Assembly (NCBI GenBank): GCA_016710165.1
Contig: JADJLJ010000002.1
Span: forward strand, 835,501-899,500
Reading direction: 5' to 3'
Source: Chitinophagaceae bacterium
GTDB taxonomy: Bacteria > Bacteroidota > Bacteroidia > Chitinophagales > Chitinophagaceae
Length of the DNA: 64,000 bases
Of this stretch, positions 10,766-18,678 are shown in pieces; the first letter of the stretch is position 1; each line of letters opens with the position of its first letter. Made by a program: the position numbers and the translations under genes. The notes beneath the pieces are model-generated. The model ran no database searches. It was not told the origin of the DNA and saw nothing but the letters and a program-made list of their open reading frames with translations.

Positions 10766-11383
10766 ATGATGAAAAATTTATCCCTGGTACTGAATATGGT
10801 GTTGCTGGCAGCGGTGGGTTACCTGTACTACTACGATTTTTCGGGTAAAAAGACGAAAGAAGTGGCAGAGAAGATCAGTCACACCTACATGCCTTCTGAC
10901 AGTAATGCCCGCCGGCCTGCACTGGCTTATGTAGACCTGGATTCCCTGAACGAGAACATTACGTATATAAAAGTGAGGCGTAAGGAACTGGATGCCGAAA
11001 TGAAAGCCATCGAGACCGAACAGGAAAATGCGTACAAAGGATTGCAGGAACAAAGCGATAATTTCATGAAAAAAGGGGCTGCCATCAAAGAAGAGGAGGC
11101 CCAGGCTTTCCAGAACAAGCTGATGGAACAGAAGCAGCAGATCGATACCCGGAAGCAAATGCTCAGCCAGAAACTGAATGAGAAAAGTTTTGGCATCATG
11201 GAAGACATCAAGAAACAACTGAAGGATTTTTTAACCGAGTATAATAAGGATAAGAACTTCATGTATATTTTCACCACCGGCACTGGGCTCGATTACATGG
11301 TATATAAAGACTCCAGTCTGAACATTACCGACGACGTGATAAAAGGGATGAATGCAAAAATGAAAGCGGCCCCGAAACAATAA
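10766..11383 (+). CDS. OmpH/Skp-family periplasmic chaperone-like protein
   Basis: 205 residues with one N-terminal hydrophobic segment (about 5-24) that acts as signal or anchor. Next comes LAYVDLDSLNENITYIK, the usual Skp/OmpH start of the mature domain, and a long charged coiled coil (about 70-150) rich in E, K and Q. The C-terminal YNKDKNFMYIFTTG matches the family's closing beta segment. Skp proteins hold unfolded outer-membrane proteins in the periplasm. This copy is distant from bamA, so it is likely an extra family member. Confidence 0.8.
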   Translation: MMKNLSLVLNMVLLAAVGYLYYYDFSGKKTKEVAEKISHTYMPSDSNARRPALAYVDLDSLNENITYIKVRRKELDAEMKAIETEQENAYKGLQEQSDNFMKKGAAIKEEEAQAFQNKLMEQKQQIDTRKQMLSQKLNEKSFGIMEDIKKQLKDFLTEYNKDKNFMYIFTTGTGLDYMVYKDSSLNITDDVIKGMNAKMKAAPKQ

Positions 11384-11429
11384 ATTGCCACAATTTCTAT
11401 ATCTTGTTCTGGTATAAACCGGGATTACT

Positions 11430-12845
11430 ATGACAGAACAAACTGCTTCTTTTAAACCAACACTCAGCCTGTTGGATTCCACCATGATTGTTGCCGGATC
11501 CATGATCGGTTCCGGTATTTTTATTGTAAGCGCCGACATTTCCCGCAACGTAGGCAGCGCCGGCTGGCTGATCGCTGTGTGGCTCATCACCGGTTTCATG
11601 ACCCTTACCGCCGCCCTCAGTTATGGCGAACTGAGCGCCATGTTCCCGAAAGCAGGGGGTCAGTACGTTTATCTCAAAGAAGCATTTAACCCGCTGGCAG
11701 GGTTCTTATATGGCTGGAGTTTTTTTGCGGTGATACAAACCGCCACCATTGCTGCCGTGGGAGTGGCGTTCAGTAAATTTGCAGCGTACCTCCTGCCTGC
11801 ACTGAGTGAAAAAAATATCCTGGCAGACCTTGGCTTCGTACAGGTCTCTGCAGCCCAGGTGGTGGCCATCATCCTGATCGTGCTGCTTACATATATCAAT
11901 TCGAAGGGCATACAGAATGGCAAGATCATACAGACCGTATTTACCGCTACAAAACTGCTGAGTTTATTTGGCCTTATCGTATTTGGTTTTGTACTGGCTG
12001 CCAGATCGGAAATATGGAATGCGAACTGGACGGATGCCTTTTCCATGAAGGGCTGGAATGGGGAAACAAAGTCATGGCATGAAGTGATCGGCATGGGTAT
12101 GGTAGGCGCTGTGGCAGCCTCCATGGTGGGCTCCATCTTCAGCAGCGATGCCTGGAACAATGTGACATTTATTGCAGGGGAAGTTAAAAATCCCAAACGG
12201 AATATCGGCCTGGCACTGTTTTTAGGAACACTGATCGTTACCGTGATCTATGTGGCTACTAATTTAATGTATGTATCGGTTCTGCCGATGAATGAAATTG
12301 CCTTTGCCGAAAATGACCGGGTGGCTGTAACGGCTTCCAATGCCATTTTTGGGAATGCAGGTACCATTGTGATCGCCGTGATGATCATGATATCAACCTT
12401 TGGTTGTAATAACGGACTGATACTTGCCGGGGCCCGGGTTTACAATGCGATGGCGATCGATAAGCTCTTCTTCAAAAAAGCGGCTACGCTTAATAAGCAT
12501 GCGGTGCCTGAATATGCGTTGTGGGCGCAATGCATCATGGCTTCCATACTTTGCCTGAGCGGAAAATATGGCGACCTGCTTGACATGATCTCCTTTGTGG
12601 TGGTTTTGTTCTATGCCATCACCATCATAGGCATTTTTAAACTGCGCAAAACAAGGCCTGATGCTGAAAGGCCTTACAAGGCATTTGGATACCCGGTGTT
12701 GCCCGCCATTTATATCCTGCTGGCAATGGTGTTTTGTGTATTCCTCATCATTTTTAAGCCGCTCTATGCCGGCATAGGATTGGGGATCGTATTACTGGGC
12801 GTTCCGGTTTATTATGCTTCTATCTCCAACCAGAAAAAAAATTAA
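11430..12845 (+). CDS. APC-superfamily amino acid permease
   Basis: 471 residues with about twelve hydrophobic helices. The first helix region (SMIGSGIFIVSADISRNVG) carries the GSGIF signature of APC transporters, and the helix 6 region (SSDAWNNVTFIAGEVKNPKR) carries the conserved A-x-E-x-KNP motif. Closest in character to LAT-like/serine-threonine exchangers. Substrate cannot be read from the sequence. It ends 3 bp before the sugar kinase, so the two are probably co-transcribed. Confidence 0.92.
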   Translation: MTEQTASFKPTLSLLDSTMIVAGSMIGSGIFIVSADISRNVGSAGWLIAVWLITGFMTLTAALSYGELSAMFPKAGGQYVYLKEAFNPLAGFLYGWSFFAVIQTATIAAVGVAFSKFAAYLLPALSEKNILADLGFVQVSAAQVVAIILIVLLTYINSKGIQNGKIIQTVFTATKLLSLFGLIVFGFVLAARSEIWNANWTDAFSMKGWNGETKSWHEVIGMGMVGAVAASMVGSIFSSDAWNNVTFIAGEVKNPKRNIGLALFLGTLIVTVIYVATNLMYVSVLPMNEIAFAENDRVAVTASNAIFGNAGTIVIAVMIMISTFGCNNGLILAGARVYNAMAIDKLFFKKAATLNKHAVPEYALWAQCIMASILCLSGKYGDLLDMISFVVVLFYAITIIGIFKLRKTRPDAERPYKAFGYPVLPAIYILLAMVFCVFLIIFKPLYAGIGLGIVLLGVPVYYASISNQKKN

Positions 12846-12848
12846 CCC

Positions 12849-13850
12849 ATGATGCCGGGGATCGATTTTGATAAACTCTTTCACCAGTTCACCCAACTGA
12901 AAGTGGCTGTGGTAGGGGATGTAATGCTGGATACCTACTGGTGGGGCAATGTGGACCGGATCTCGCCGGAAGCACCCGTGCCGGTAGTTGCCGTAACAAA
13001 AAGGGAACAGCGTATCGGCGGCGCAGGCAATGTGGCACTTAATGCCCGGTCACTGGGGGCAGCGGTAAGTATGATCAGCATCCTGGGAAAGGATGATGAT
13101 GGGGAACAACTGACTGCATTGCTTCAGCAAAATAACATCCAGACAAAATACCTGGTACATAGTGAATACCGCATCACCACCAATAAGATCCGCATCATCA
13201 GCCGTAACCAGCACATGATGCGCCTGGATGCAGAACTTTCGGATGATATCCGTAAAGAAGATGAAGACAGGCTGCTGTATGCTTTTGAGAATTATATAGC
13301 CGCCGAAAACCCGGATGTGGTGATACTGGAAGATTATAATAAAGGCGTGCTTACTACCGGTATTATACGGAAGGTCATTGAGCTTTGTCAAAAACATAAT
13401 ATTCTTACATCCGTAGATCCAAAGCGGAAGAATTTCTTTGCCTATGAAGGCGTAGGAATATTCAAGCCCAACCTGAAGGAAGTGAAGGACGGGTTGAATA
13501 TGATGCCGGAAACCATTAACCTGAGTGTTCTGAAGGATATGCACCTGCTTTTGCAGGAAAAATTGAAGCAGCAGGTGTCGCTCATCACCCTGTCTGAAAA
13601 AGGGGTCTTTTACCAGCAGGAAAATGAAGCCGCCATCATACCTACGCACATACGCAGCATTGCCGATGTGAGCGGCGCCGGTGATACGGTGATCGCCGTG
13701 GCCTCGCTGGTGTATGTTGCAACAAAAGATGTGAAACTGATGGCAGAGATCGCCAACATTGCCGGTGGTCTTGTTTGCGAAGAAGTGGGAACCGTTGCCA
13801 TTGATGCCGGTAAATTACTTGCCGAATGCAGGCTATTGCTCAGGGGATGA
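12849..13850 (+). CDS. rfaE1: PfkB-family kinase, RfaE1-like (heptose 7-phosphate kinase)
   Basis: 333 residues. Seen: GDVMLDTYWWG near the start, SPEAPVPVV and IGGAGNVALNARSLGA (substrate-binding region of RfaE domain I), SVDPKRKNFFAYEG, and the PfkB signature DVSGAGDTVIAVA with the catalytic Asp. The adenylyltransferase half of bifunctional HldE is absent, so this is the kinase-only form. It would phosphorylate heptose 7-phosphate at C1 in ADP-heptose synthesis. The start may be either of two adjacent ATGs. The last 18 bp overlap the convergent membrane gene. Confidence 0.87.
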   Translation: MMPGIDFDKLFHQFTQLKVAVVGDVMLDTYWWGNVDRISPEAPVPVVAVTKREQRIGGAGNVALNARSLGAAVSMISILGKDDDGEQLTALLQQNNIQTKYLVHSEYRITTNKIRIISRNQHMMRLDAELSDDIRKEDEDRLLYAFENYIAAENPDVVILEDYNKGVLTTGIIRKVIELCQKHNILTSVDPKRKNFFAYEGVGIFKPNLKEVKDGLNMMPETINLSVLKDMHLLLQEKLKQQVSLITLSEKGVFYQQENEAAIIPTHIRSIADVSGAGDTVIAVASLVYVATKDVKLMAEIANIAGGLVCEEVGTVAIDAGKLLAECRLLLRG

Positions 13851-14540
13851 TGATCCTTTTTCAGCGAATTCTTTCTTTTGTTTTGCTCTTGCTTCCGCCA
13901 CATCGATGAAGCGGTCGAATTTTATAAAGGACTCAAAATATATTTTTACCAGGGCCAGTACCAGTATAAAGATCCGGGTGGCGCCAAAGGTCAGGAACAT
14001 AGACCCGATGATGACCACAAACTGCTGCACAAATATCCGGCCATAGGGCTGAAACATCAGCTTCATCATGGAGATCGTTTTGTATTCCCCGGAAAGGAAA
14101 AAATCATACAGGGTTTGAAGGGTGTAATAAACAATGAAGATCAGCAGCAGCAGCCGCCCTTCATGTCCCAATGCCCTGGGTATTTCCCGGTAGGTGCCAA
14201 GCAGGGAACCATCCTTTATCAGTCCGCTTACCCCAAAAAAGATCTGCGTTTGCACAAAAACAAAAATGCCGTAATGCACCATGAAAAAGAGGATAAAGAA
14301 TAACCCCGTGGCCATTGCGGATCCTTTGGCTACATTCCATTCTTCTCTTGGTTTAACGAAGATCGTAACACAGGCCAGCTTGACCACGGTGAATAACCCG
14401 ATGATGACCGTTTCCAGGCAATACACCAAAAATATCTGTGCGGCATTCCAGCCTTCAAACCAGACCCCGTAAACCGGAATGAGATTCACGATTATCAACA
14501 GATAATCGCCTGCAGTTAATTTTCTTTTAAGTAATCGCAT
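13833..14540 (-). CDS. DUF6498-like integral membrane protein
   Basis: 235 residues from the ATG at 14540 (MRLLKRKLTAGDYLLIIVN). About six hydrophobic helices, with N-terminal VWFEGWNAAQIFLVYCLETV resembling DUF6498 proteins. The C-terminal tail is charged and cytosolic in character. An upstream in-frame ATG would add 20 residues lying in the intergenic space and was rejected. Its 3' end overlaps the heptose-kinase-like gene convergently. Function unknown. Confidence 0.72.
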   Translation of the reverse strand: MRLLKRKLTAGDYLLIIVNLIPVYGVWFEGWNAAQIFLVYCLETVIIGLFTVVKLACVTIFVKPREEWNVAKGSAMATGLFFILFFMVHYGIFVFVQTQIFFGVSGLIKDGSLLGTYREIPRALGHEGRLLLLIFIVYYTLQTLYDFFLSGEYKTISMMKLMFQPYGRIFVQQFVVIIGSMFLTFGATRIFILVLALVKIYFESFIKFDRFIDVAEARAKQKKEFAEKGSSSPEQ

Positions 14541-14608
14541 AAAATTGTAGAAAGTTTGCGATGGTAAATTAGATAATTTTGAGTGAAAACAAATACCCAC
14601 TCACACGT

Positions 14609-15559
14609 ATGCAGCAATACTCCATGGTAATACACGGCGGCGCCGGAACCATCCTGAAGGAAGACATGACCCCCGAACTGGAAGATGCATATATCAAAGG
14701 CCTGGATGAATCCCTGGCGGCAGGTTATGCAGTGCTGGAACAGGGAGGCTCGGCCATCAATGCGGTGAAAGCTTCCATTGTGGTGCTGGAAGATAATTTA
14801 TTGTTTAATGCAGGAAGGGGTTCTGTTTTCACCAAAAAAGGCGTGCAGGAAATGGATGCGGCCATCATGGATGGAAAGGACCTTTCGGCCGGTTCCGTTG
14901 CCGGTATCCGGAATGTACGCAACCCCATTGAGCTGGCCGCGGAAGTGATGATCAACAGCAACCATGTTTTTTTAAGCGGAAAGGGTGCCAACGATTTTGC
15001 CATCAAACAGGGCATTAAACTGGAGCCGGATGAATATTTCTTCTCCCAGTTCCGGTACGACCAATGGAAGGAAATAAGGGACAGTGATAATTATTCGCTG
15101 GATCATACCAATAAGGGGCTGGAAGAACTGATGAAGGATAAAAAATTCGGAACGGTGGGCGCAGTAGCCTGTGATCAAAACGGAGATATAGCCGCGGCCA
15201 CCAGCACCGGGGGCATGACCAACAAAAAATACGGCCGCATTGGCGACAGTCCCCTGATCGGCGCCGGAACTTATGCCAATAATAAAACCTGTGCCATCAG
15301 TTGTACCGGCCATGGCGAACCTTTTATATGTGCCGTTGCGGCACACGATGTAAGCTGCCTGATGGAATACAAGGGGATGACCCTGCAGCAGGCAATGAAT
15401 GAAGTGGTGAATATAAAACTGGTAAAGATGGATGGAGAAGGGGGCATGATCGGCGTGGACGCACAGGGGAATGCAGCGATGATTTTCAACAGCGCCGGTA
15501 TGTACCGGGCCATGCAGAACAGCAGCGGGGTAAAAACGATCGGGATCTATAAGGATTAA
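14609..15559 (+). CDS. Isoaspartyl peptidase / type 2 L-asparaginase (Ntn hydrolase)
   Basis: 316 residues from the ATG at 14609 (MQQYSMVIHGGAGTI). The HGGAG opening is typical of the plant-type asparaginase family. The self-cleavage site is GTVGAVACD, where the Thr becomes the N-terminal nucleophile of the beta subunit, followed by ATSTGGMTNKKYGRIGDSPL. The intact precursor is made and cleaves itself; the enzyme removes isoaspartyl residues from damaged peptides or hydrolyses asparagine. No signal peptide is seen, unlike some relatives, so it should act in the cytoplasm. Confidence 0.95.
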   Translation: MQQYSMVIHGGAGTILKEDMTPELEDAYIKGLDESLAAGYAVLEQGGSAINAVKASIVVLEDNLLFNAGRGSVFTKKGVQEMDAAIMDGKDLSAGSVAGIRNVRNPIELAAEVMINSNHVFLSGKGANDFAIKQGIKLEPDEYFFSQFRYDQWKEIRDSDNYSLDHTNKGLEELMKDKKFGTVGAVACDQNGDIAAATSTGGMTNKKYGRIGDSPLIGAGTYANNKTCAISCTGHGEPFICAVAAHDVSCLMEYKGMTLQQAMNEVVNIKLVKMDGEGGMIGVDAQGNAAMIFNSAGMYRAMQNSSGVKTIGIYKD

Positions 15560-15562
15560 CCA

Positions 15563-15621
15563 CGGTCGGGACGCTTTAAGCGGCCTGATGCTAATCGGTC
15601 GGGACGCTTTGGGCGGCCTGA
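15563..15621. repeat. Two direct copies of a 26-bp repeat
   Basis: Copies at 15563-15588 and 15596-15621 begin CGGTCGGGACGCTTT and end GCGGCCTGA, differing at two positions; the period is 33 bp. A partial third match (AGCGGCCTGACCGCTGACC) lies near 15679. They fill the spacer between the asparaginase gene and ispD. Confidence 0.8.
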
Positions 15622-15700
15622 ACGCATGAAAATCCCAACGTCCTGAACGCTGAACCAATGAATTTGTAAACCGATATTAGCGGCCTGACCGCTGACCAAC

Positions 15701-16369
15701 ATGAAAAAATTTGTCGTAATAGTTGCCGGGGGAAGCGGGAGCCGGATGAATAATCCCACACCCAAACAATTCCTGTTGCTGAAGGGCAAACCGGTCCTGT
15801 ATTATTCCATCAACAGTTTTCTCCAGTCATACGACGACATGCAGGTAATATTGGTATTGCCCGAAGACCATATTGCCACCGGGCAGGAGATCATTGATGC
15901 ATTTTTCGACAGCAGCCGCATACAGATCACCACCGGCGGAAGCACCCGCTTTCATTCCGTACAGAACGGGCTAAAACTGGTGGATGAAGAAAGCATTGTT
16001 TTTGTTCATGATGCGGTGCGTTGTTTATTGAGTACCGGCCTGGTAAAGCGCTGTTATGATGCTGCCATGGAATTTGGTTCTGCCATACCCGTTACAGATT
16101 GTAAGGACAGTGTTCGTTTTGTTTCCGGCGATGGAAATGAATCGCTGGACAGGGCTTTCGTAAAGCTGGTGCAGACACCCCAAACCTTTCACAGCAAGAT
16201 ACTGCTGCCAGCCTACCAGATAGACTATAAAGATAAATTCACCGACGAAGCCACCGTAGTAGAAGCCTTCGGACTTAAAGTGAAACTGGTGGAAGGAGAG
16301 GAGAATAATTTTAAGATCACGAGACCGGTTGATATGGCGCTGGCGGAGATGCTGATCGGGGAGGATTGA
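15701..16369 (+). CDS. ispD: 2-C-methyl-D-erythritol 4-phosphate cytidylyltransferase
   Basis: 222 residues, normal length. Seen: the nucleotide-binding VVIVAGGSGSRM at the N-terminus, PKQFLLLKGKPVL, VFVHDAVRCL in the middle, AIPVTDCKDSVR, and QTPQTFHSKIL toward the end. It transfers CMP to methylerythritol phosphate, the third step of the MEP isoprenoid pathway. The same pathway's last enzyme, IspH, is encoded at 60.2 kb, so the organism uses this route. Transcribed alone. Confidence 0.96.
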   Translation: MKKFVVIVAGGSGSRMNNPTPKQFLLLKGKPVLYYSINSFLQSYDDMQVILVLPEDHIATGQEIIDAFFDSSRIQITTGGSTRFHSVQNGLKLVDEESIVFVHDAVRCLLSTGLVKRCYDAAMEFGSAIPVTDCKDSVRFVSGDGNESLDRAFVKLVQTPQTFHSKILLPAYQIDYKDKFTDEATVVEAFGLKVKLVEGEENNFKITRPVDMALAEMLIGED

Positions 16370-16396
16370 GATCTTTCCCGGGCCGGATATTTTTTT

Positions 16397-16456
16397 ACCA
16401 CAGATTTACCCAAATTATTCTCACAGATGACCCAGACTATCGTGTAAATCTGTGGT
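16397..16456. repeat. 13-bp inverted repeat after ispD
   Basis: ACCACAGATTTAC (16397-16409) and its exact complement GTAAATCTGTGGT (16444-16456) flank 34 bp. Within the 319-bp gene-free stretch 16370-16688, which otherwise holds only the heptad array. Looks like a dispersed intergenic palindrome rather than a terminator. Confidence 0.7.
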
Positions 16457-16621
16457 TAATTCCAGCAAATAGCCATCCAGAACTGCATTTCCTTTTTTGC
16501 CTTTTCTTTCCGCAAACAAAAAGTCGCATCCTTCGGAGCAAAAGGGGAGTTAAAGACAAGTTAAACGGACCTTATAAGGATGTTACCCCTACGCTATAAG
16601 GATTTTACCTACATGCACTCC

Positions 16622-16684
16622 GCATCCAGTATCCTGTATCCTGTATCCTGTATCCTGTATCCTGTATCTTGTATCCCTCATCCT
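16622..16684. repeat. 7-bp tandem array, unit GTATCCT
   Basis: Nine heptads in a row: GCATCCA, five exact GTATCCT, then GTATCTT, GTATCCC and TCATCCT. The array ends just before the stop codon of the VanZ-like gene. A larger array of the same base unit lies at 17653-17763, on the other side of the same gene pair. Confidence 0.95.
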
Positions 16685-16688
16685 GCAC

Positions 16689-17081
16689 CTATTCCTTATC
16701 CCATCCCTTCTTTTCCAGTTTGTTGATAATTACCAAGTCAATTAAAATCCCTGATCCAACTCCTGTTCCATACATCAATATGTCCAAAGGATCATACGTG
16801 CTGCCAAGAAAATGGATACCGTAAAATTGTAACAACTCCACCATTATGCCAAATGAAAAGGTAAGAACCGCCCCGGTGACCCTGGACCTGTAAACGGACA
16901 ATCTCTTTCTAAAAGAAATCTGAAGTAATAAATAAAGATTCATTGGTAACAGGATATCAATCAAATAACCACGGATGAAATGCCGGCAGATCCCCTGGTA
17001 ATCAGGGCCTATTAAAATATGCAGGAGTGCAACAAACAGCGAGATCATGACAACCAGGTATATGCTTTTCTTATTTTTCAT
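16689..17081 (-). CDS. VanZ-like small membrane protein
   Basis: 130 residues from the ATG at 17081 (MKNKKSIYLVVMISLFV). Four hydrophobic helices; the third and fourth carry FGIMVELLQFYG and YDPLDILMYGTGVGSG, the E-x-x-Q and D-x-x-x-N/Y-like pattern of VanZ-family proteins. Its first codons overlap the end of the DinB-like gene by 11 bp, suggesting translational coupling. The role of VanZ-like proteins outside vancomycin resistance is unknown. Confidence 0.75.
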   Translation of the reverse strand: MKNKKSIYLVVMISLFVALLHILIGPDYQGICRHFIRGYLIDILLPMNLYLLLQISFRKRLSVYRSRVTGAVLTFSFGIMVELLQFYGIHFLGSTYDPLDILMYGTGVGSGILIDLVIINKLEKKGWDKE

Positions 17082-17577
17082 CCTGGCTGGCATTATTGGT
17101 TTTGGCATCCTTTGTGTGCAAGAGCAGCTTTTTGATCAGAACGATCTGTCCCAGGTGGTAGTGCGCATGCTCAATGATCCCTTGTAGATTCCTGTAATAG
17201 ATCCCGTATTTTTCAACTAAAAAGACCTCTCCTAATTTATTCTCCGGCAGATTTTCGATCAGTGCAGCAAAGACTTCAGCCTCCGCCCAGGTCTTATCCA
17301 GCAATTTCTGCCAGTCTTCCTGGGATTGGATCGGCGGGTGTGCGAAACTGAACTTGTCTTTCGATTCCAGTGGTACTCCCTGTAAAACTTTCAGCACGGC
17401 ACTTACATAATAGTTCATATGGTAAATGAGTGTGGCAATGGTATTAAAAGAATATACCGGGGTAGTGGCCTGTTGCCAATCCACATCAGCCAGGGTTTCT
17501 TTAAGGTTAACAGATGTCCAGTTGCCTCCAAAATGGACCTCACGTAGGTGCTTTGCAATTTGCTCGGATACGTTCAT
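17071..17577 (-). CDS. DinB-like four-helix protein
   Basis: 168 residues, all-helical, of the DinB/YfiT-like metal-dependent superfamily. The likely metal ligands are the His in TLIYHMNYYV (about residue 51) and two in IIEHAHYHLGQIVLIK (about 139 and 143). Members are thiol transferases or related enzymes, and the exact reaction is not predictable. It shares a coupled unit with the VanZ-like gene. A 7-bp repeat array separates its upstream region from the FemAB-like gene. Confidence 0.82.
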   Translation of the reverse strand: MNVSEQIAKHLREVHFGGNWTSVNLKETLADVDWQQATTPVYSFNTIATLIYHMNYYVSAVLKVLQGVPLESKDKFSFAHPPIQSQEDWQKLLDKTWAEAEVFAALIENLPENKLGEVFLVEKYGIYYRNLQGIIEHAHYHLGQIVLIKKLLLHTKDAKTNNASQDEK

Positions 17578-17652
17578 GATCTCTTTTATTATAGGTAATA
17601 TTTATTTTTCCGCAATCGCCCAACCACTTCGTGCCTCACGAACCGGATAAAG

Positions 17653-17763
17653 GCATCCGGCATCCGGTATCCAGTATCCAGTATCTTGCATCCAGTATCC
17701 AGTATCCGGTATCCAGTATCCGGTATCCTGTATCCGGTATCCTGTATCCTGCATCCCGCATCC
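17653..17763. repeat. 7-bp tandem array, units GTATCCA/GTATCCG/GTATCCT
   Basis: About sixteen consecutive heptads of the form G(T/C)ATCC(A/G/T), mixing three versions, ending at the stop codon of the FemAB-like gene. It is the longest array in the window and the same family as the one at 16622. Read on the plus strand it creates a false periodic peptide (YPVSGIL). Confidence 0.95.
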
Positions 17764-18678
17764 CTACCTTTTCAACCACCTCAACCAAAAAGGCAGCCTG
17801 TTCAACCTGATGGCGCTGTACCTCTCTTCCCTTGCCCCAAAACTGCTGTAATAATGCGCCAGGCTGGGTATATCGCTTCCTTCAAAATCAAGCAGCAGGT
17901 TCTGCCCGGCATGGTCTTTAATAAATGCATTGATGAGCGCATGCGAAGCGCCCTGTGTTTTACCATCGGGGTGGTTGCCCACCATGATATAATAGGCCCG
18001 GTTATGCGAAAAGAAAAAAACAGCCCCTGCCATCAGTTGCCCTTCCTTTGTGTACACCCCATAGGTGGTGGCTTTTTCCTTTTTGTAGAGAAGCTGGTAC
18101 AGTATTTTAAAGTGCTCAAAATCTTCCGAAGAAAGTTTTGCAAAATTCCTTGCCTGTTCCCTTACCAGCAGGATCACTTCTGCCACGGCAATGTTCTTAC
18201 TGATAATAAGATCCAGTTTTTCACTTCTTTTGATATTTCGGTCGATGTTGTGCCTGTAATTCTCCTGCAGGTTTTCATAAGGCAGATCCAGCGGCAGTAC
18301 ATAATTCATCCGTTCGTACAGATCAGGATCAGCCAGGCTGAAAAAATTGCCGTGGTTCAGGTAAATATCCCAATACCTGAATTTTGGCGGTATGGATTTG
18401 AGAAAATCACTGACTGTTGCAGCGTTGAGCTGTTTGCCAAATACACCCAGGCAGGCGGTGAACGGGGGCTGGTACAGGTAGTGGATCCCGTATTTTTTCT
18501 TCCAGGTAAGGGGCATCACGGCTTCATAATCATTCAGCACCAGGGCATCCCAGTGCTTTGCCATACTGTCTAAATAAAAAGAATATGCATAGATGAGGCC
18601 GTTGTATGCCCCGTCTATACAGGCATCCCATTTGGGTTTATCGATCTGCCGGTATGTAAGATATCTGATGGCCTCCAT
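17764..18678 (-). CDS. FemAB/GNAT-like acyltransferase-fold protein
   Basis: 304 residues. The layout matches FemAB-like double-GNAT proteins: AVMPLTWKKKYGIHYLYQPP (central strand region), NIDRNIKRSEK, then YGVYTKEGQLMAGAVFFFSH and QGASHALINAFIKDHAGQ in the second GNAT half, closing with DFEGSDIPSLAHYYSSFGA. FemAB relatives add amino acids to peptidoglycan or modify surface polysaccharides; the acceptor here is unknown. Its ATG overlaps the M1 peptidase stop (TAATG), so the two are translationally coupled. Confidence 0.82.
   Translation of the reverse strand: MEAIRYLTYRQIDKPKWDACIDGAYNGLIYAYSFYLDSMAKHWDALVLNDYEAVMPLTWKKKYGIHYLYQPPFTACLGVFGKQLNAATVSDFLKSIPPKFRYWDIYLNHGNFFSLADPDLYERMNYVLPLDLPYENLQENYRHNIDRNIKRSEKLDLIISKNIAVAEVILLVREQARNFAKLSSEDFEHFKILYQLLYKKEKATTYGVYTKEGQLMAGAVFFFSHNRAYYIMVGNHPDGKTQGASHALINAFIKDHAGQNLLLDFEGSDIPSLAHYYSSFGAREERYSAIRLNRLPFWLRWLKR

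Noticed and set aside
16622..17763. The heptad arrays as a CRISPR array
   Set aside because: Units are 7 bp with no spacers, and no cas genes are present.
17686..18573. Long plus-strand frame opposite the FemAB-like gene
   Set aside because: Its start is a translation of the heptad array and the rest is the antisense of a gene with clear family motifs.
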